Source of the DNA: Stutzerimonas degradans
Lineage (GTDB): Bacteria; Pseudomonadota; Gammaproteobacteria; Pseudomonadales; Pseudomonadaceae
DNA: 64,000 nt
Direction: 5' to 3'
Assembly: GCF_024448505.1 (NCBI RefSeq)
Contig: NZ_JAMOHV010000010.1
Coordinates: 91,905-155,904, forward strand
The notes below the pieces were generated by a model that saw nothing but the letters and a program-made list of their open reading frames with translations, made no database searches and had not been told where the DNA came from. The position numbers and the translations under genes were made by a program. This document shows positions 1-9,777 of this stretch, in pieces (position 1 is the stretch's first letter; every line of letters starts with the position of its first letter).

Positions 1-248
1 CGCCGCTCGGCGCGCTGGTGATGATCCTGATGATGCTGCTGATGCTCGGCCTGGGCGTCACCGGCTTTCTGATGGAGGAAGTCGACTACTTCTGGGGGCT
101 GGACGGCCCTCTGATCGTGCACGATGCTTTCGCCAACGCGCTGCTCGGACTGGTCGGCCTGCACCTGCTGGCCGCGCTGGTGGAAAGCCTGCGGCTGCGC
201 GAAAACCTCTTTCTCTCGATGGTGACCGGACGCCGACGCCGGCTGTGA
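1..248 (+). CDS. Cytochrome b561-like membrane protein, C-terminal part
   Basis: This is the 3' end of a gene that begins before the window; the reading frame is open from base 3 to the stop at 246-248. The visible ~80 residues contain two hydrophobic segments, the second beginning with a VHDAF stretch and containing VGLHLL, so two histidines sit where b-type haem ligands occur in cytochrome b561 or hydrogenase-type cytochrome b proteins. The tail is Arg-rich (GRRRRL), as expected for a cytoplasmic end. The family call rests on this fragment only. The next gene starts 29 bases downstream on the same strand. Confidence 0.6.
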   Translation, partial: PLGALVMILMMLLMLGLGVTGFLMEEVDYFWGLDGPLIVHDAFANALLGLVGLHLLAALVESLRLRENLFLSMVTGRRRRL

Positions 249-277
249 AGGTCACCATCCGTAATTCTGGAGCGACC

Positions 278-1285
278 ATGAGCAAAGCGATCTACGTTCA
301 ACCCGGCGGCGGCTACGACAAGGTCATCGTCGGCAGCTGCCCGGCGCGCGAACCGGCGGCCGGCGAAATTACCGTGCGTCTGCGCGCCAACTCGCTCAAC
401 TACCACGATTTCGCGGTGGTCAGCGGCATGTGGGGCCCAAGCGAGCCGCGCATCCCGATGGCCGACGGCGCCGGCGAGGTGATCGCGGTGGGTGCCGGGG
501 TCAGCGAGTTCGCCGTCGGCGATCAAGTGGTCAGCACCTTCTTCCCCGACTGGCTGGACGGCGAGCCACTGGTGGAAGGCTTCGCCACGGTGCCCGGCGA
601 CGGCATCGACGGCTACGCGCGCGAGACGGTGACCGCCCGCGTCACCTCGTTCACCCGTGCGCCGAAGGGCTGGAGCCATGCCGAGGCGGCGACCCTGACC
701 ACCGCCGGGCTCACCGCCTGGCGCGCGCTGATGGTCGACGGCGCGCTCAAGCCCGGCGAGACGGTGCTGGTACAGGGCACCGGTGGCGTGTCGATCTTCG
801 CCCTGCAGTTCGCCAAGCTGGCCGGCGCCAGCGTAATCGCCACTTCCTCCAGCGACGACAAGCTCGAACGCCTGCGCGGCCTCGGTGCCGACCACCTGAT
901 CAACTACCGCAGCACCCCGGAGTGGGGCCAGCGCGTGCTCGAACTCACCGATGGCCGTGGCGTCGACCACGTCATTGAGGTCGGTGGCCCAGCGACGCTG
1001 GTGCAGTCGATGGCCGCCACCCGCATCGGCGGGCACATCGCGGTGATCGGCATCCTCACCGGGGTGGCCGGCGAGCTGCCGCTGGTCACCGCGCTGGTGC
1101 GCCAGCTGCGCCTGCAGGGCGTGCTGGTCGGCAGCCGCACCCAGCAGCAGGAGATGATCCGCGCCATCGACGCCAACGGCCTGCGTCCGGTGATCGACCG
1201 GCATTTCCCGCTGGAGCAGATCTGCGACGCCTTCCGCTATCAGGAGAGCAATCGCCACTTCGGCAAGATCTGCCTGGATATCTGA
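278..1285 (+). CDS. Zinc-independent MDR-family NAD(P)-dependent alcohol dehydrogenase/quinone oxidoreductase
   Basis: A 335-residue medium-chain dehydrogenase/reductase. It has the N-terminal GroES-like fold (LNYHDFAVVSG near residue 40, where zinc enzymes have a Cys ligand) and a Rossmann domain with GTGGVSIFALQF near residue 170. The structural-zinc Cys cluster is absent, so it belongs with the quinone-oxidoreductase-like, zinc-free members. The start at ATG 278 is chosen because GGAG lies just upstream (268-272); an in-frame ATG at 245 overlaps the previous stop and has no good ribosome site. Substrate cannot be deduced. Confidence 0.85.
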   Translation: MSKAIYVQPGGGYDKVIVGSCPAREPAAGEITVRLRANSLNYHDFAVVSGMWGPSEPRIPMADGAGEVIAVGAGVSEFAVGDQVVSTFFPDWLDGEPLVEGFATVPGDGIDGYARETVTARVTSFTRAPKGWSHAEAATLTTAGLTAWRALMVDGALKPGETVLVQGTGGVSIFALQFAKLAGASVIATSSSDDKLERLRGLGADHLINYRSTPEWGQRVLELTDGRGVDHVIEVGGPATLVQSMAATRIGGHIAVIGILTGVAGELPLVTALVRQLRLQGVLVGSRTQQQEMIRAIDANGLRPVIDRHFPLEQICDAFRYQESNRHFGKICLDI

Positions 1286-1288
1286 GCC

Positions 1289-1975
1289 TCAGCTCGCCGT
1301 CGGCGCATCGATTGCGAGCGCCGCCAGGCGTGCCTGCAGCAGCGCGGGAAAGCGCTTGAACCAGAGCTGATTGAGCGGCGAGGGATGCGGCAGCGGATGC
1401 AGGACGAATTCCCGCAGCGCGCCGTGTTCGTCGTGCAGCCGCACGTCGATGCTCGCGCTGAAGCGGTCGTCGCGCCGCCAGAACGCCTCCAGCCGTTCAC
1501 GCACCGCGCGCGGCTGGTCGATGCCGAACCAGAGAAACGCCTCGCGACCGAACGTGACGATGTGCCGGCCGCGCCATTCGCTCAGCAGCAGCTCGCGCAG
1601 CAACGGCTGGAAGCGCCGCTTGACCGCCATCGACCAGGCCCGGTTGCCCTGCGGTTTGTACGGCACCGTACCGAGCCAGAAGAACCCCCGCCCCACCGCC
1701 AGCGCCGCGTCGAAGTCCGCCGGCTCCGTGCCGTACAGCTGGCGATGCAGCGCACGGCGCACGCTCTGCCCGCTGGCACCTACGAATGGCGCGCCGTGAC
1801 GCACCTCCTCACGGCCCGGATCGCGACCGAAGAAGCACAGCGGCGCGGCCGCCTCACCGAGGCCGAGGATCGGCTCCAGCGGGTCCTTGCCTAACTGGCG
1901 GTAGACCTCGACGTCGATGCCCGCGGTGTCGGCCGCAAGCCGGCGAAACGCCTCGCGGCGTCGTGCGTCGAGCAC
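1289..1975 (-). CDS. Uracil-DNA glycosylase superfamily protein
   Basis: A 228-residue protein with the hallmarks of the uracil-DNA glycosylase superfamily: a motif-1-like GRDPG at residues 50-54 followed by GAPFVGASG at 61-69, and a motif-2-like HPSPLN at 197-202. Families 4 and 5 carry four Cys ligands for a [4Fe-4S] cluster; here the only Cys is residue 47, so the cluster should be missing. The motif-1 sequence (RDPG rather than EAPG) also differs from well-studied enzymes. It is followed directly by the stop of the DUF3299 gene on the same strand, so the two may be cotranscribed. DNA-repair activity is inferred from the fold motifs. Confidence 0.8.
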   Translation of the reverse strand: MLDARRREAFRRLAADTAGIDVEVYRQLGKDPLEPILGLGEAAAPLCFFGRDPGREEVRHGAPFVGASGQSVRRALHRQLYGTEPADFDAALAVGRGFFWLGTVPYKPQGNRAWSMAVKRRFQPLLRELLLSEWRGRHIVTFGREAFLWFGIDQPRAVRERLEAFWRRDDRFSASIDVRLHDEHGALREFVLHPLPHPSPLNQLWFKRFPALLQARLAALAIDAPTAS

Positions 1976-2506
1976 TCAGAAGTCCGCTTCGTCGACCGGC
2001 TCCACCGCATCGGCCGGAATGACGTAAGCGGCGTCGGCGAGTTCGTTGCTCACCTTCTCGATCTTCAGCGGGCCGTCGACCCACAGCGGCGTGTAGATGT
2101 CGTCGAGCTGGATGCCACGCGGGTAGCGCACCAGCACGATCTGATTCGGTGGTGGTGGCGGCACGTGGATGCAGGCGCCCGGATAGGGCACCAGGAAGAA
2201 CACCGTACTGCGGCCCTGCTCGTCGCTTTCCAGCGGCACCGGATAGCCGCCGAGGCGCACCGGTTTGCCGTCGAGGGCCGGCACCGTCTTGGCCGAATAC
2301 ATCACCGCCGGCAGTCCGGCACCCTGCTTGAGCGCGCCCTGGGCACTGAAGCCCGGGTCCTCGTTGCCGCCGTGGTCGATTTCCGGCATGTCTTCCAGCG
2401 CCTGGCGATCCTCGGGCGGCATCAGTTCCAGCCAGTCGAGTTCCGGCGGGGCAGCGTGGGCGAGCAGGGAACAGCAGAGCAACAGCGGCAGCAGCAATCG
2501 GGGCAT
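1976..2506 (-). CDS. DUF3299 domain-containing exported protein
   Basis: 176 residues if translation starts at the ATG at 2504-2506, which places a classical signal peptide at the N terminus (a Leu-rich core ending near LLAHA). A start 33 bases upstream is possible but would bury the signal sequence. The mature part contains the conserved VRLGGYPVPLE stretch and a CIHVPPPPPNQ motif, typical of DUF3299 proteins, which are periplasmic and of unknown function. The stop lies immediately before the start of the glycosylase-like gene, suggesting one transcript. Confidence 0.8.
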   Translation of the reverse strand: MPRLLLPLLLCCSLLAHAAPPELDWLELMPPEDRQALEDMPEIDHGGNEDPGFSAQGALKQGAGLPAVMYSAKTVPALDGKPVRLGGYPVPLESDEQGRSTVFFLVPYPGACIHVPPPPPNQIVLVRYPRGIQLDDIYTPLWVDGPLKIEKVSNELADAAYVIPADAVEPVDEADF

Positions 2507-2555
2507 GGCGGGCAGTTCGGTGGCGGGATGGGCCGCCACGGCGGCCCGCGGCGGA

Positions 2556-2807
2556 TCAGTGGTTGCGGCGGGTCAGCGCGCCGTAGATGACCAGCAGGAT
2601 GATCGCACCGACCACCGCGCCGATAAAGCCCGCGCCCTCGCCGGCTTGGTACAGGCCCAGCGCCTGGCCGCCGTAGCTGGCCAGCAGCGAGCCGCCGATA
2701 CCGAGCAGGATAGTCATGATCCAGCCCATGCTGTCGTTGCCCGGTTTGAGGAAGCGCGCGACGAGGCCGACGATCAGGCCGATGAGGATGGTGCCGATGA
2801 TGCCCAT
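2556..2807 (-). CDS. GlsB/YeaQ/YmgE family stress-response membrane protein
   Basis: An 83-residue, very hydrophobic protein with three predicted membrane segments and Gly-rich patterns (MGIIGTILIGLIVG at the start, GWIMTILLGIGGSLL in the middle, GAVVGAIILLVIYG at the end). This is the standard layout of the transglycosylase-associated/YeaQ family, inner-membrane proteins often linked to stress regulons but without a known biochemical activity. It sits between purK and the DUF3299 gene on the same strand. Confidence 0.85.
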   Translation of the reverse strand: MGIIGTILIGLIVGLVARFLKPGNDSMGWIMTILLGIGGSLLASYGGQALGLYQAGEGAGFIGAVVGAIILLVIYGALTRRNH

Positions 2808-2889
2808 GTGGTTCTCCCGGGTCCGTAGGTAGTAACCGATGGACCCGGGCGGCGGCGGTTGCGTTCGCCGCAGCCGGACGACCGGAGCG

Positions 2890-3975
2890 TCAGGCGTGGT
2901 TGATCAGCGTCTCCACGGCGGTGATCTGCCGGTCCAGTGTGGCGCGGTCGGGGCAACGCAGCGTCGCGTGGCCGACCTTGCGGCCGGCCTTGAACGCCTT
3001 GCCGTAGTGGTGCAGGTGGCAGTCCTCGACGGCGATGACCCTGGCCACGTCCGGCACTTCGCCGATGAAGTTGAGCATGGCGCTCTCGCCCAGCTTGGCG
3101 GTCGAGCCCAGCGGCAGGCCGGCGACGGCGCGCAGGTGGTTCTCGAACTGGCTACACTCGGCGCCTTCGATGGTCCAGTGTCCGGAGTTGTGCACGCGCG
3201 GGGCGATCTCGTTGGCCTTCAGCCCACCGTCCACCTCGAAGAACTCGAAGGCCAGCACGCCGACGTAGTCGAGCTTCTCCAGCACGCGGCCGACATAGTC
3301 CTCGGCCAGCGCCTGCAGCGGATGGTTGCTGCTGGCCACCGACAACCGCAGGATGCCGCTCTCGTGGGTGTTGTGCACCAGCGGGTAGAAGCAGGTTTCG
3401 CCGTCACGGCCGCGCACGGCGATCAGCGAGACTTCGCCGGTGAATGGCACGAAGCCCTCGAGGATGCACGGTACGCTGCCCAGTTCGGCGAACGCGCCGG
3501 CAACGTCGGCGGGCTTGCGCAGCAGCTTCTGGCCCTTGCCGTCGTAACCCAGGGTGCGCGTCTTGAGCACCGCCGGCAGGCCGATGGCGGCCACTGCGGC
3601 GTCGAGATCGGCCTGCGACTGGATGTCGGCAAACTCCGGCGTGGGAATGCCGAGGTCCTTGAACATGGATTTCTCGAACCAGCGGTCGCGGGCGATGCGC
3701 AGCGACTCGGCGGACGGATAGACCGGCACGAACTGCGAGAGGAACGCCACGGTCTCGGCCGGCACGCTCTCGAACTCGAACGTCACCAGGTCCACCTCGT
3801 CGGCCAGCCGGCGCAGATGCTCCTTGTCGTCGTAGTCGGCGCGGATGTGCTCGCCGAGCGCCTGGGCGCAGGCGTCCGGCGCCGGGTCGAGGAAGGCGAA
3901 GCTCATGCCCAGCGGAGTGCCCGCCAAGGCCAGCATGCGGCCCAGCTGGCCGCCACCGATCACACCAATTTTCAT
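2890..3975 (-). CDS. purK: 5-(carboxyamino)imidazole ribonucleotide synthase (PurK)
   Basis: A 361-residue ATP-grasp enzyme of purine biosynthesis that carboxylates AIR with bicarbonate and ATP to N5-CAIR, the substrate of PurE. The N terminus has the nucleotide-binding GVIGGGQLGRML signature, and ATP-grasp motifs follow (PAVLKTRTLGYDGKGQ near residue 135, EIAPRVHNSGHWT near residue 265), all typical of PurK. It lies 60 bases downstream of purE on the same strand, the usual purEK order, so the two are almost certainly one operon. Confidence 0.96.
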   Translation of the reverse strand: MKIGVIGGGQLGRMLALAGTPLGMSFAFLDPAPDACAQALGEHIRADYDDKEHLRRLADEVDLVTFEFESVPAETVAFLSQFVPVYPSAESLRIARDRWFEKSMFKDLGIPTPEFADIQSQADLDAAVAAIGLPAVLKTRTLGYDGKGQKLLRKPADVAGAFAELGSVPCILEGFVPFTGEVSLIAVRGRDGETCFYPLVHNTHESGILRLSVASSNHPLQALAEDYVGRVLEKLDYVGVLAFEFFEVDGGLKANEIAPRVHNSGHWTIEGAECSQFENHLRAVAGLPLGSTAKLGESAMLNFIGEVPDVARVIAVEDCHLHHYGKAFKAGRKVGHATLRCPDRATLDRQITAVETLINHA

Positions 3976-4035
3976 AACTCACGGCCCTTCGTTAGGCGGC
4001 CATCCGCGCGCGCCGATGGCAAGTGTAGAACCCGC

Positions 4036-4524
4036 TCAGCCGCGCGGGTCGGGGTTGTCCAGCACGCTCTGGGTCTGCTCGTCGCGGAATTTCTTCAGCG
4101 CGGCGTGATATTCCGGGTACTCGTGGCCGAGGATGCTCGCCGACAGCAGCGCCGCGTTGATCGCCCCGGCCTTGCCGATGGCCAGGGTAGCGACCGGCAC
4201 GCCCGCCGGCATCTGCACGATCGACAGCAGCGAATCGACACCCGAGAGCATCGACGACTGCACCGGCACACCGAGCACCGGCAGGTGCGTCTTGGCCGCG
4301 CACATGCCCGGCAGATGCGCCGCGCCGCCGGCACCGGCGATGATCACGCGCAGCCCGCGGGCTTCGGCCTGTTCGGCGTACTGGAAGAGCAGATCGGGGG
4401 TGCGGTGGGCGGAAACCACCGTCACTTCATGGGGAATGCCCAGCTTTTCCAGCATCTCGGCGGTGTGGCTGAGGGTGGACCAATCGGACTTCGAGCCCAT
4501 GATCACGCCTACCAGTGCGGTCAT
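4036..4524 (-). CDS. purE: N5-carboxyaminoimidazole ribonucleotide mutase (PurE)
   Basis: A 162-residue class I PurE, the usual bacterial length. It converts the PurK product N5-CAIR to CAIR. The family signatures are clear: [10 protein letters not shown] at the start, SAHRTPD near residue 44 and [11 protein letters not shown] near residue 70. The start at 4524 gives the canonical N terminus [14 protein letters not shown]; the reading frame stays open upstream without coding character. A perfect 12-bp hairpin (4566-4593) lies in the presumed leader of this operon. Confidence 0.97.
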   Translation of the reverse strand: MTALVGVIMGSKSDWSTLSHTAEMLEKLGIPHEVTVVSAHRTPDLLFQYAEQAEARGLRVIIAGAGGAAHLPGMCAAKTHLPVLGVPVQSSMLSGVDSLLSIVQMPAGVPVATLAIGKAGAINAALLSASILGHEYPEYHAALKKFRDEQTQSVLDNPDPRG

Positions 4525-4565
4525 CGTCGTGCCTCTTTCTCGCGCCTGCCGGCGCATCAGGAACA

Positions 4566-4593
4566 ACGGCCGCGCTGGGGGCAGCGCGGCCGT
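4566..4593 (-). promoter_or_regulatory. Strong GC-rich hairpin in the purE leader / divergent intergenic region
   Basis: A perfect 12-bp inverted repeat (ACGGCCGCGCTG and its complement) around a 4-nt loop lies 42 bases upstream of the purE start. Read on the minus strand it is followed by TTGTTCC, not a long T tract. Because purE and the next gene diverge, this is not at the end of any identified gene. It may act as an attenuator or stabilising leader for purEK. The structure is seen directly; a regulatory role is inference. Confidence 0.45.
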
Positions 4594-4777
4594 TAGGAAA
4601 AAGGGCCGGAACCAGTCCGACCGAGGGCCGCGCAGTATATCGCAAGCCCCGCCGCGCCGGCACCCGCGCTTGTCCGCCCGGCGCAGGCCGCGCGGGTTTG
4701 GCCGGCCGCCGGTTCTCGCAGCGCCGGCAGGTGCCTCAGGCTTGCTATGCTCGCCGCGTACTGTGAGCGGAGGTGCC

Positions 4778-6163
4778 GTGTTCTCGTTGAAGCGCCAGGG
4801 CGATTTTCGCCTGCAACTGACCCGAACCCTGACCCAGCCGGGCCGGCATCTGGTCGAGCTGTACCTGTTCACGCCCCACGAGACCACCTTGTCCGGCCAC
4901 ACCTTGAGCGAGGAGCAGTTCTTCCACGGCGCGCTGATGCACCGTTTCCGCCTGCTCGGCCTGCCGGTCCAGGACCGCGCCAGCAAGCTGGACACCGCCT
5001 TCTCGCTGATCTCGCCGCACTACGAGATCATGCACGGCGCCTGGTTCTTCCGTTATCAGGCGTCGCTGGACCGCCTGCGCCAGCAGCTGCAGGGCAAGGC
5101 ATCCGCCGAGCAGCTGGCGCGCGCGTTGCGCCTGAGCCAGAACTTCGCCCAGCGCCTGCGCAAGGGCGAGCCGCAGCAGAGCAAGCAATCGCGCTATTTC
5201 CGCCAGCTGGACGTCTACTTTTCCTGGCTGGCCGAGCAGTTCCTGCTGGAAAGCATGACGCTGGAAGGCTACGACGCACTGGACGACGAGCTGAAACGGG
5301 CGGCCCTGGAGTTCATCCAGCAGGAACGCCGCTACCGCGCCGAGCACGACTACCTGGGCGACTTCAAGGGTCCGCCGACCCGCGTGTGGAACCGCATGGG
5401 CCTCTACCAGCGGCTGCTGGAGTACCCGGTGGTGCTGCGCCAGCAGCTGATCGAACTGGGCGCCGGCACCCGCAAGCTGGTGAAGGCGGCGTCCACCATG
5501 CTGATCATGTCGCTGTTCACCTACTTCCTGTTCAACGTGCGCGATGCCAGTCAGAAGCTCTCCTTCGCCCTGCTGATGGGCATCGCGCTGATCTACGCGA
5601 TTCGCGACCTGCTGCGCGACGACCTGATCGACACCGCCACCCGCTGGCTGCGCAAGGGCAAGCCGCGCTGGAAGCTGCGCCTGCTGATGCCCTATACGCA
5701 GAAGGTGATGGCCCAGCAGTTGCTCTGGCTCGACTACCGCAAGCTGGGCGAGCTTCAGCGTGCGGTGCGCGAACATTCCGGCAAGTGGGCCACCAACGAG
5801 GAGCGGCAGATCGTCTGCTACCGTTCGCGGCTGCTGCTGGACAAGGCGGCGCTGACCCAGAACCAGATCCAGGAGCGCCTGACCCTGGATTTCGAGCCGC
5901 TCTGCGCGATGATCCAGGCCAGCCACCAGCAGCTGTACGAATGGCAGGAGGAAGACGGCCAGCCGCCGGTCGTCCAGGCGCATGCCATCGAAAAGCAGCA
6001 CGACTACAACCTGCTGCTGGTCTGCCGGCAACCCGGCGAGCCAGGCGAGATCGCCCAGCGCTGGACCCTGCGCCTGAGCGCCGGCGGCATCGTGCGCTGC
6101 GAGAACAAGGCGGTGCCCTGGCCGGAAGCCGCGGCCCGCTCACGCTGGTGGCGTCGGGGCTGA
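4778..6163 (+). CDS. Conserved membrane protein of unknown function
   Basis: A 461-residue protein I do not recognise as a named family. Two adjacent membrane segments lie roughly at residues 230-275 ([15 protein letters not shown] and [15 protein letters not shown]), flanked by long, charged, probably cytoplasmic regions rich in Gln and Arg. The GTG at 4778 is chosen because GGAGG lies just upstream (4769-4773); an in-frame GTG at 4763 is possible. It is transcribed away from purE and convergently with the LysR gene that follows. Codon use matches its neighbours, so it looks like a resident gene. Confidence 0.75.
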   Translation: MFSLKRQGDFRLQLTRTLTQPGRHLVELYLFTPHETTLSGHTLSEEQFFHGALMHRFRLLGLPVQDRASKLDTAFSLISPHYEIMHGAWFFRYQASLDRLRQQLQGKASAEQLARALRLSQNFAQRLRKGEPQQSKQSRYFRQLDVYFSWLAEQFLLESMTLEGYDALDDELKRAALEFIQQERRYRAEHDYLGDFKGPPTRVWNRMGLYQRLLEYPVVLRQQLIELGAGTRKLVKAASTMLIMSLFTYFLFNVRDASQKLSFALLMGIALIYAIRDLLRDDLIDTATRWLRKGKPRWKLRLLMPYTQKVMAQQLLWLDYRKLGELQRAVREHSGKWATNEERQIVCYRSRLLLDKAALTQNQIQERLTLDFEPLCAMIQASHQQLYEWQEEDGQPPVVQAHAIEKQHDYNLLLVCRQPGEPGEIAQRWTLRLSAGGIVRCENKAVPWPEAAARSRWWRRG

Positions 6164-6192
6164 AGGCACGGTTGCCACCGGGCCTTCAACGC

Positions 6193-7116
6193 TCAGTCAG
6201 CGCCTGCACCGTCCCCGCGTCCCGCGCCGCTCTCCAGCTTGCGCCAGAGCAGCCGCACCGGCGCCTTGCGCACCAGCGCGCAGCGGTACAGGCGAATTTC
6301 CAGCGGCACGCGCCAATGCTCGCCGCCGCAGATCACCAGTTCGCCGCGCGCCAGTTCGGCGGTCACACTCAGCCGCGGCACCCAGGCCAGGCCGAGCTTC
6401 TGCATCGCCATGCTCTTCAGGCTGTCGGCCATGGCCGTTTCGTACACCGTGGTCGAACGCAGCCCGCGCTGGCGCAGCAGTGCATTCACCGAACGACCCA
6501 GCGAGGCGCCGGCGCTGTAGGCCAGCAGCGGCACGCTCTGCCCGCTGTCGGGATCGAACAGCGGCGCACCGGCTTCGTCCACCGCACACACCGGGACGAT
6601 CTCGGTGCGCCCCAGCGCCAGCGAGGGAAAAAGCTCGGGGTCCATCTGCAGGGTCGCTTCCGGATCGTGGTAGGCGAGGATCAGGTCGCAGGCGCCCTCG
6701 CGCAGCGAATGCACCGCCTCGCCGACGTTGGTGGCCACCAGCCGGCTGTTGACCGGCACGCCGTCACGCCGTAGCCGCGCCAGCCACGCCGGGAAGAAGC
6801 CCAGCGCCAACGAGTGCGCGGCGGCGATACGCAGCACCTCGCCGCGCTGCCCCTCCAGATTGTGCAGGTAGCGCACCACCTCGCCGACCTGCTCGACCAT
6901 GTTGCGCGCGGTGATCAGAAACAGCTGGCCGGCCTCGGTCAGCTCCACCGGCGTGCGCGAGCGGTTCACCAGCGTCAGCCCGAGCGTGCTCTCCAGGCTG
7001 CGGATGCGCCGGCTGAACGCCGGCTGGGTGACGAAACGCCGCTCGGCAGCCTGCGAGAAGCTGCGCGTCGCCGCCAGCGCGACCAGATCTTCCAGCCATT
7101 TGGTTTCGATGTTCAT
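6193..7116 (-). CDS. LysR-family transcriptional regulator (probable regulator of aspA)
   Basis: A 307-residue LysR-type regulator: winged helix-turn-helix at about residues 4-62 (LVALAATRSFSQAAERRFVT, then QPAFSRRIRSLE) and a periplasmic-binding-protein-like effector domain after that. It is transcribed divergently from aspA, the classic arrangement for a LysR protein controlling its neighbour and itself. The gap contains a perfect 6-3-6 inverted repeat at 7184-7198 that is a candidate operator. The effector is unknown; aspartate or fumarate would be logical guesses. Confidence 0.9.
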   Translation of the reverse strand: MNIETKWLEDLVALAATRSFSQAAERRFVTQPAFSRRIRSLESTLGLTLVNRSRTPVELTEAGQLFLITARNMVEQVGEVVRYLHNLEGQRGEVLRIAAAHSLALGFFPAWLARLRRDGVPVNSRLVATNVGEAVHSLREGACDLILAYHDPEATLQMDPELFPSLALGRTEIVPVCAVDEAGAPLFDPDSGQSVPLLAYSAGASLGRSVNALLRQRGLRSTTVYETAMADSLKSMAMQKLGLAWVPRLSVTAELARGELVICGGEHWRVPLEIRLYRCALVRKAPVRLLWRKLESGAGRGDGAGAD

Positions 7117-7183
7117 GCCATCTCCGAAGCGCCGTCTGCTGACAGGATAACGCTCGCCAGCGAGCGAACGTCACAGCCGCATT

Positions 7184-7198
7184 ATGCCGATCCGGCAT
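7184..7198. promoter_or_regulatory. Inverted repeat between the LysR gene and aspA, candidate operator
   Basis: The sequence ATGCCG-ATC-CGGCAT is a perfect 6-bp inverted repeat with a 3-base spacer. It lies in the 167-bp divergent promoter region and fits the size of LysR-type recognition sites. A half-site-like CGGCAT recurs at about 7213-7218. A second hairpin, CGCTCG-ccag-CGAGCG, is at 7151-7166. Binding is inferred. Confidence 0.4.
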
Positions 7199-7283
7199 GG
7201 GACAGCGGATAACGGCATTGGCCGACGAACGGCCGCAGGCCTTATGGTAGCTGGCATCGCGGTCACAGCCGCTTTCCTACCGG

Positions 7284-8720
<1,437 letters not shown>

Positions 8721-8745
8721 TCGCCGCTGCCAGCGCGCGCCGTAG

Positions 8746-8774
8746 AAAAGGGATGGTTTTGGCCATCCCTTTTT
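8746..8774. terminator. Bidirectional rho-independent terminator between aspA and the XRE regulator
   Basis: AGGGATGG and CCATCCCT pair around a 6-base loop. The stem is flanked by AAAA on the left and TTTTT on the right, so the same hairpin can end transcription from aspA (+) and from the convergent regulator gene (-). Confidence 0.85.
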
Positions 8775-8801
8775 CTCGCAGGACGACCGCACCGCTCTCC
8801 G

Positions 8802-9626
8802 CTACTCGATCTCGAACAACCCATCGCGAATCTGCGCCCCGGCCAGGCGTTGGCGGATGTCGTCGTCGATGCGCGGATCGTCCGGGGCGTAGAGCATCAC
8901 CTGGCGGTAGGCGTTGACGCGGTTGATCTCGCTGCCCAGGTAATCCCACACCACGCGGGTGCAGGCCGGGGTGCGACGGTCGCCGCTGGAGACGCCGGTC
9001 TTCAGGCCGTTGAGGCGGCCGATGCGGCTCTTGAAGCTGGGGATGAGGATGGTCTGGCTCATCTCGTTGTCGGTCAGCGACTCGTAGTCGATGAGAAACA
9101 GCCGGTCCTGCAGGTAGAACGCCGCGCCGAGGTAGCGGCAGCGCACCACCCATTCCTCGGCCGGCGCCTGGCCGGCGCGCGAGCGCTCCTGACGTTCCTG
9201 ACGCTCGAAGACGAAGCTGCCGCGGTCCTCGCGCAGGTGCACCAGCGACAGCAGGATCTGCCCCGGCACCGACATGCAGTTGGCGTACTCGAAGTAGTAG
9301 CCGCAATAGCGCGACAGCAGGCTGCTGGCGTTGTCGCGCAGCGGCTGGAACAGCTCCAGCAGCGGATCGTTGGCGCCGCTGCGCTCCTGGTCGTGGCGGC
9401 GCAGGCCGATCAGCTGGGCGAACTGCTCGCCGGGCAGGCCCAGTTCGTAGGCCTCGACGCCGAAGAAATCGCAGATGCGTTTGAGGTTGTGCGCGGTCGG
9501 ACGGCTCTGGCCGCCGAGGTAGCGGTTGAACTGCGCGCGGTTGATGCCGAGCTTGCGGCAGACCTCGGCGATCGAGCGGTAGTGGCTGCAGAGCAGTTTG
9601 AGGTTGTCACCCAGGTGTTCGTACAT
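8802..9626 (-). CDS. XRE-type helix-turn-helix transcriptional regulator
   Basis: A 274-residue protein with an N-terminal helix-turn-helix of the Cro/CI type at about residues 5-60 (SIAEVCRKLGINRAQFNRYL then SRPTAHNLKRICDFFG). The remaining ~200 residues form an uncharacterised domain with many aromatic residues that could bind a ligand. It is divergent from the AGCS symporter gene, so it may control that transporter. The specific regulon is not known. Confidence 0.8.
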   Translation of the reverse strand: MYEHLGDNLKLLCSHYRSIAEVCRKLGINRAQFNRYLGGQSRPTAHNLKRICDFFGVEAYELGLPGEQFAQLIGLRRHDQERSGANDPLLELFQPLRDNASSLLSRYCGYYFEYANCMSVPGQILLSLVHLREDRGSFVFERQERQERSRAGQAPAEEWVVRCRYLGAAFYLQDRLFLIDYESLTDNEMSQTILIPSFKSRIGRLNGLKTGVSSGDRRTPACTRVVWDYLGSEINRVNAYRQVMLYAPDDPRIDDDIRQRLAGAQIRDGLFEIE

Positions 9627-9777
9627 GGCGGCGGCATCTGATGCGGGTGACGCGAGTTTAGCATCAACTCGCGTCAGGTCGCCGCGACCTGCGCAATTGC
9701 GTGGCCAGGGCGCGCGGCCGAATCATTTCCGCCCCGCACGTTGTCTACTCGCAAAACAACAAGAGAGACCTTCCCTC

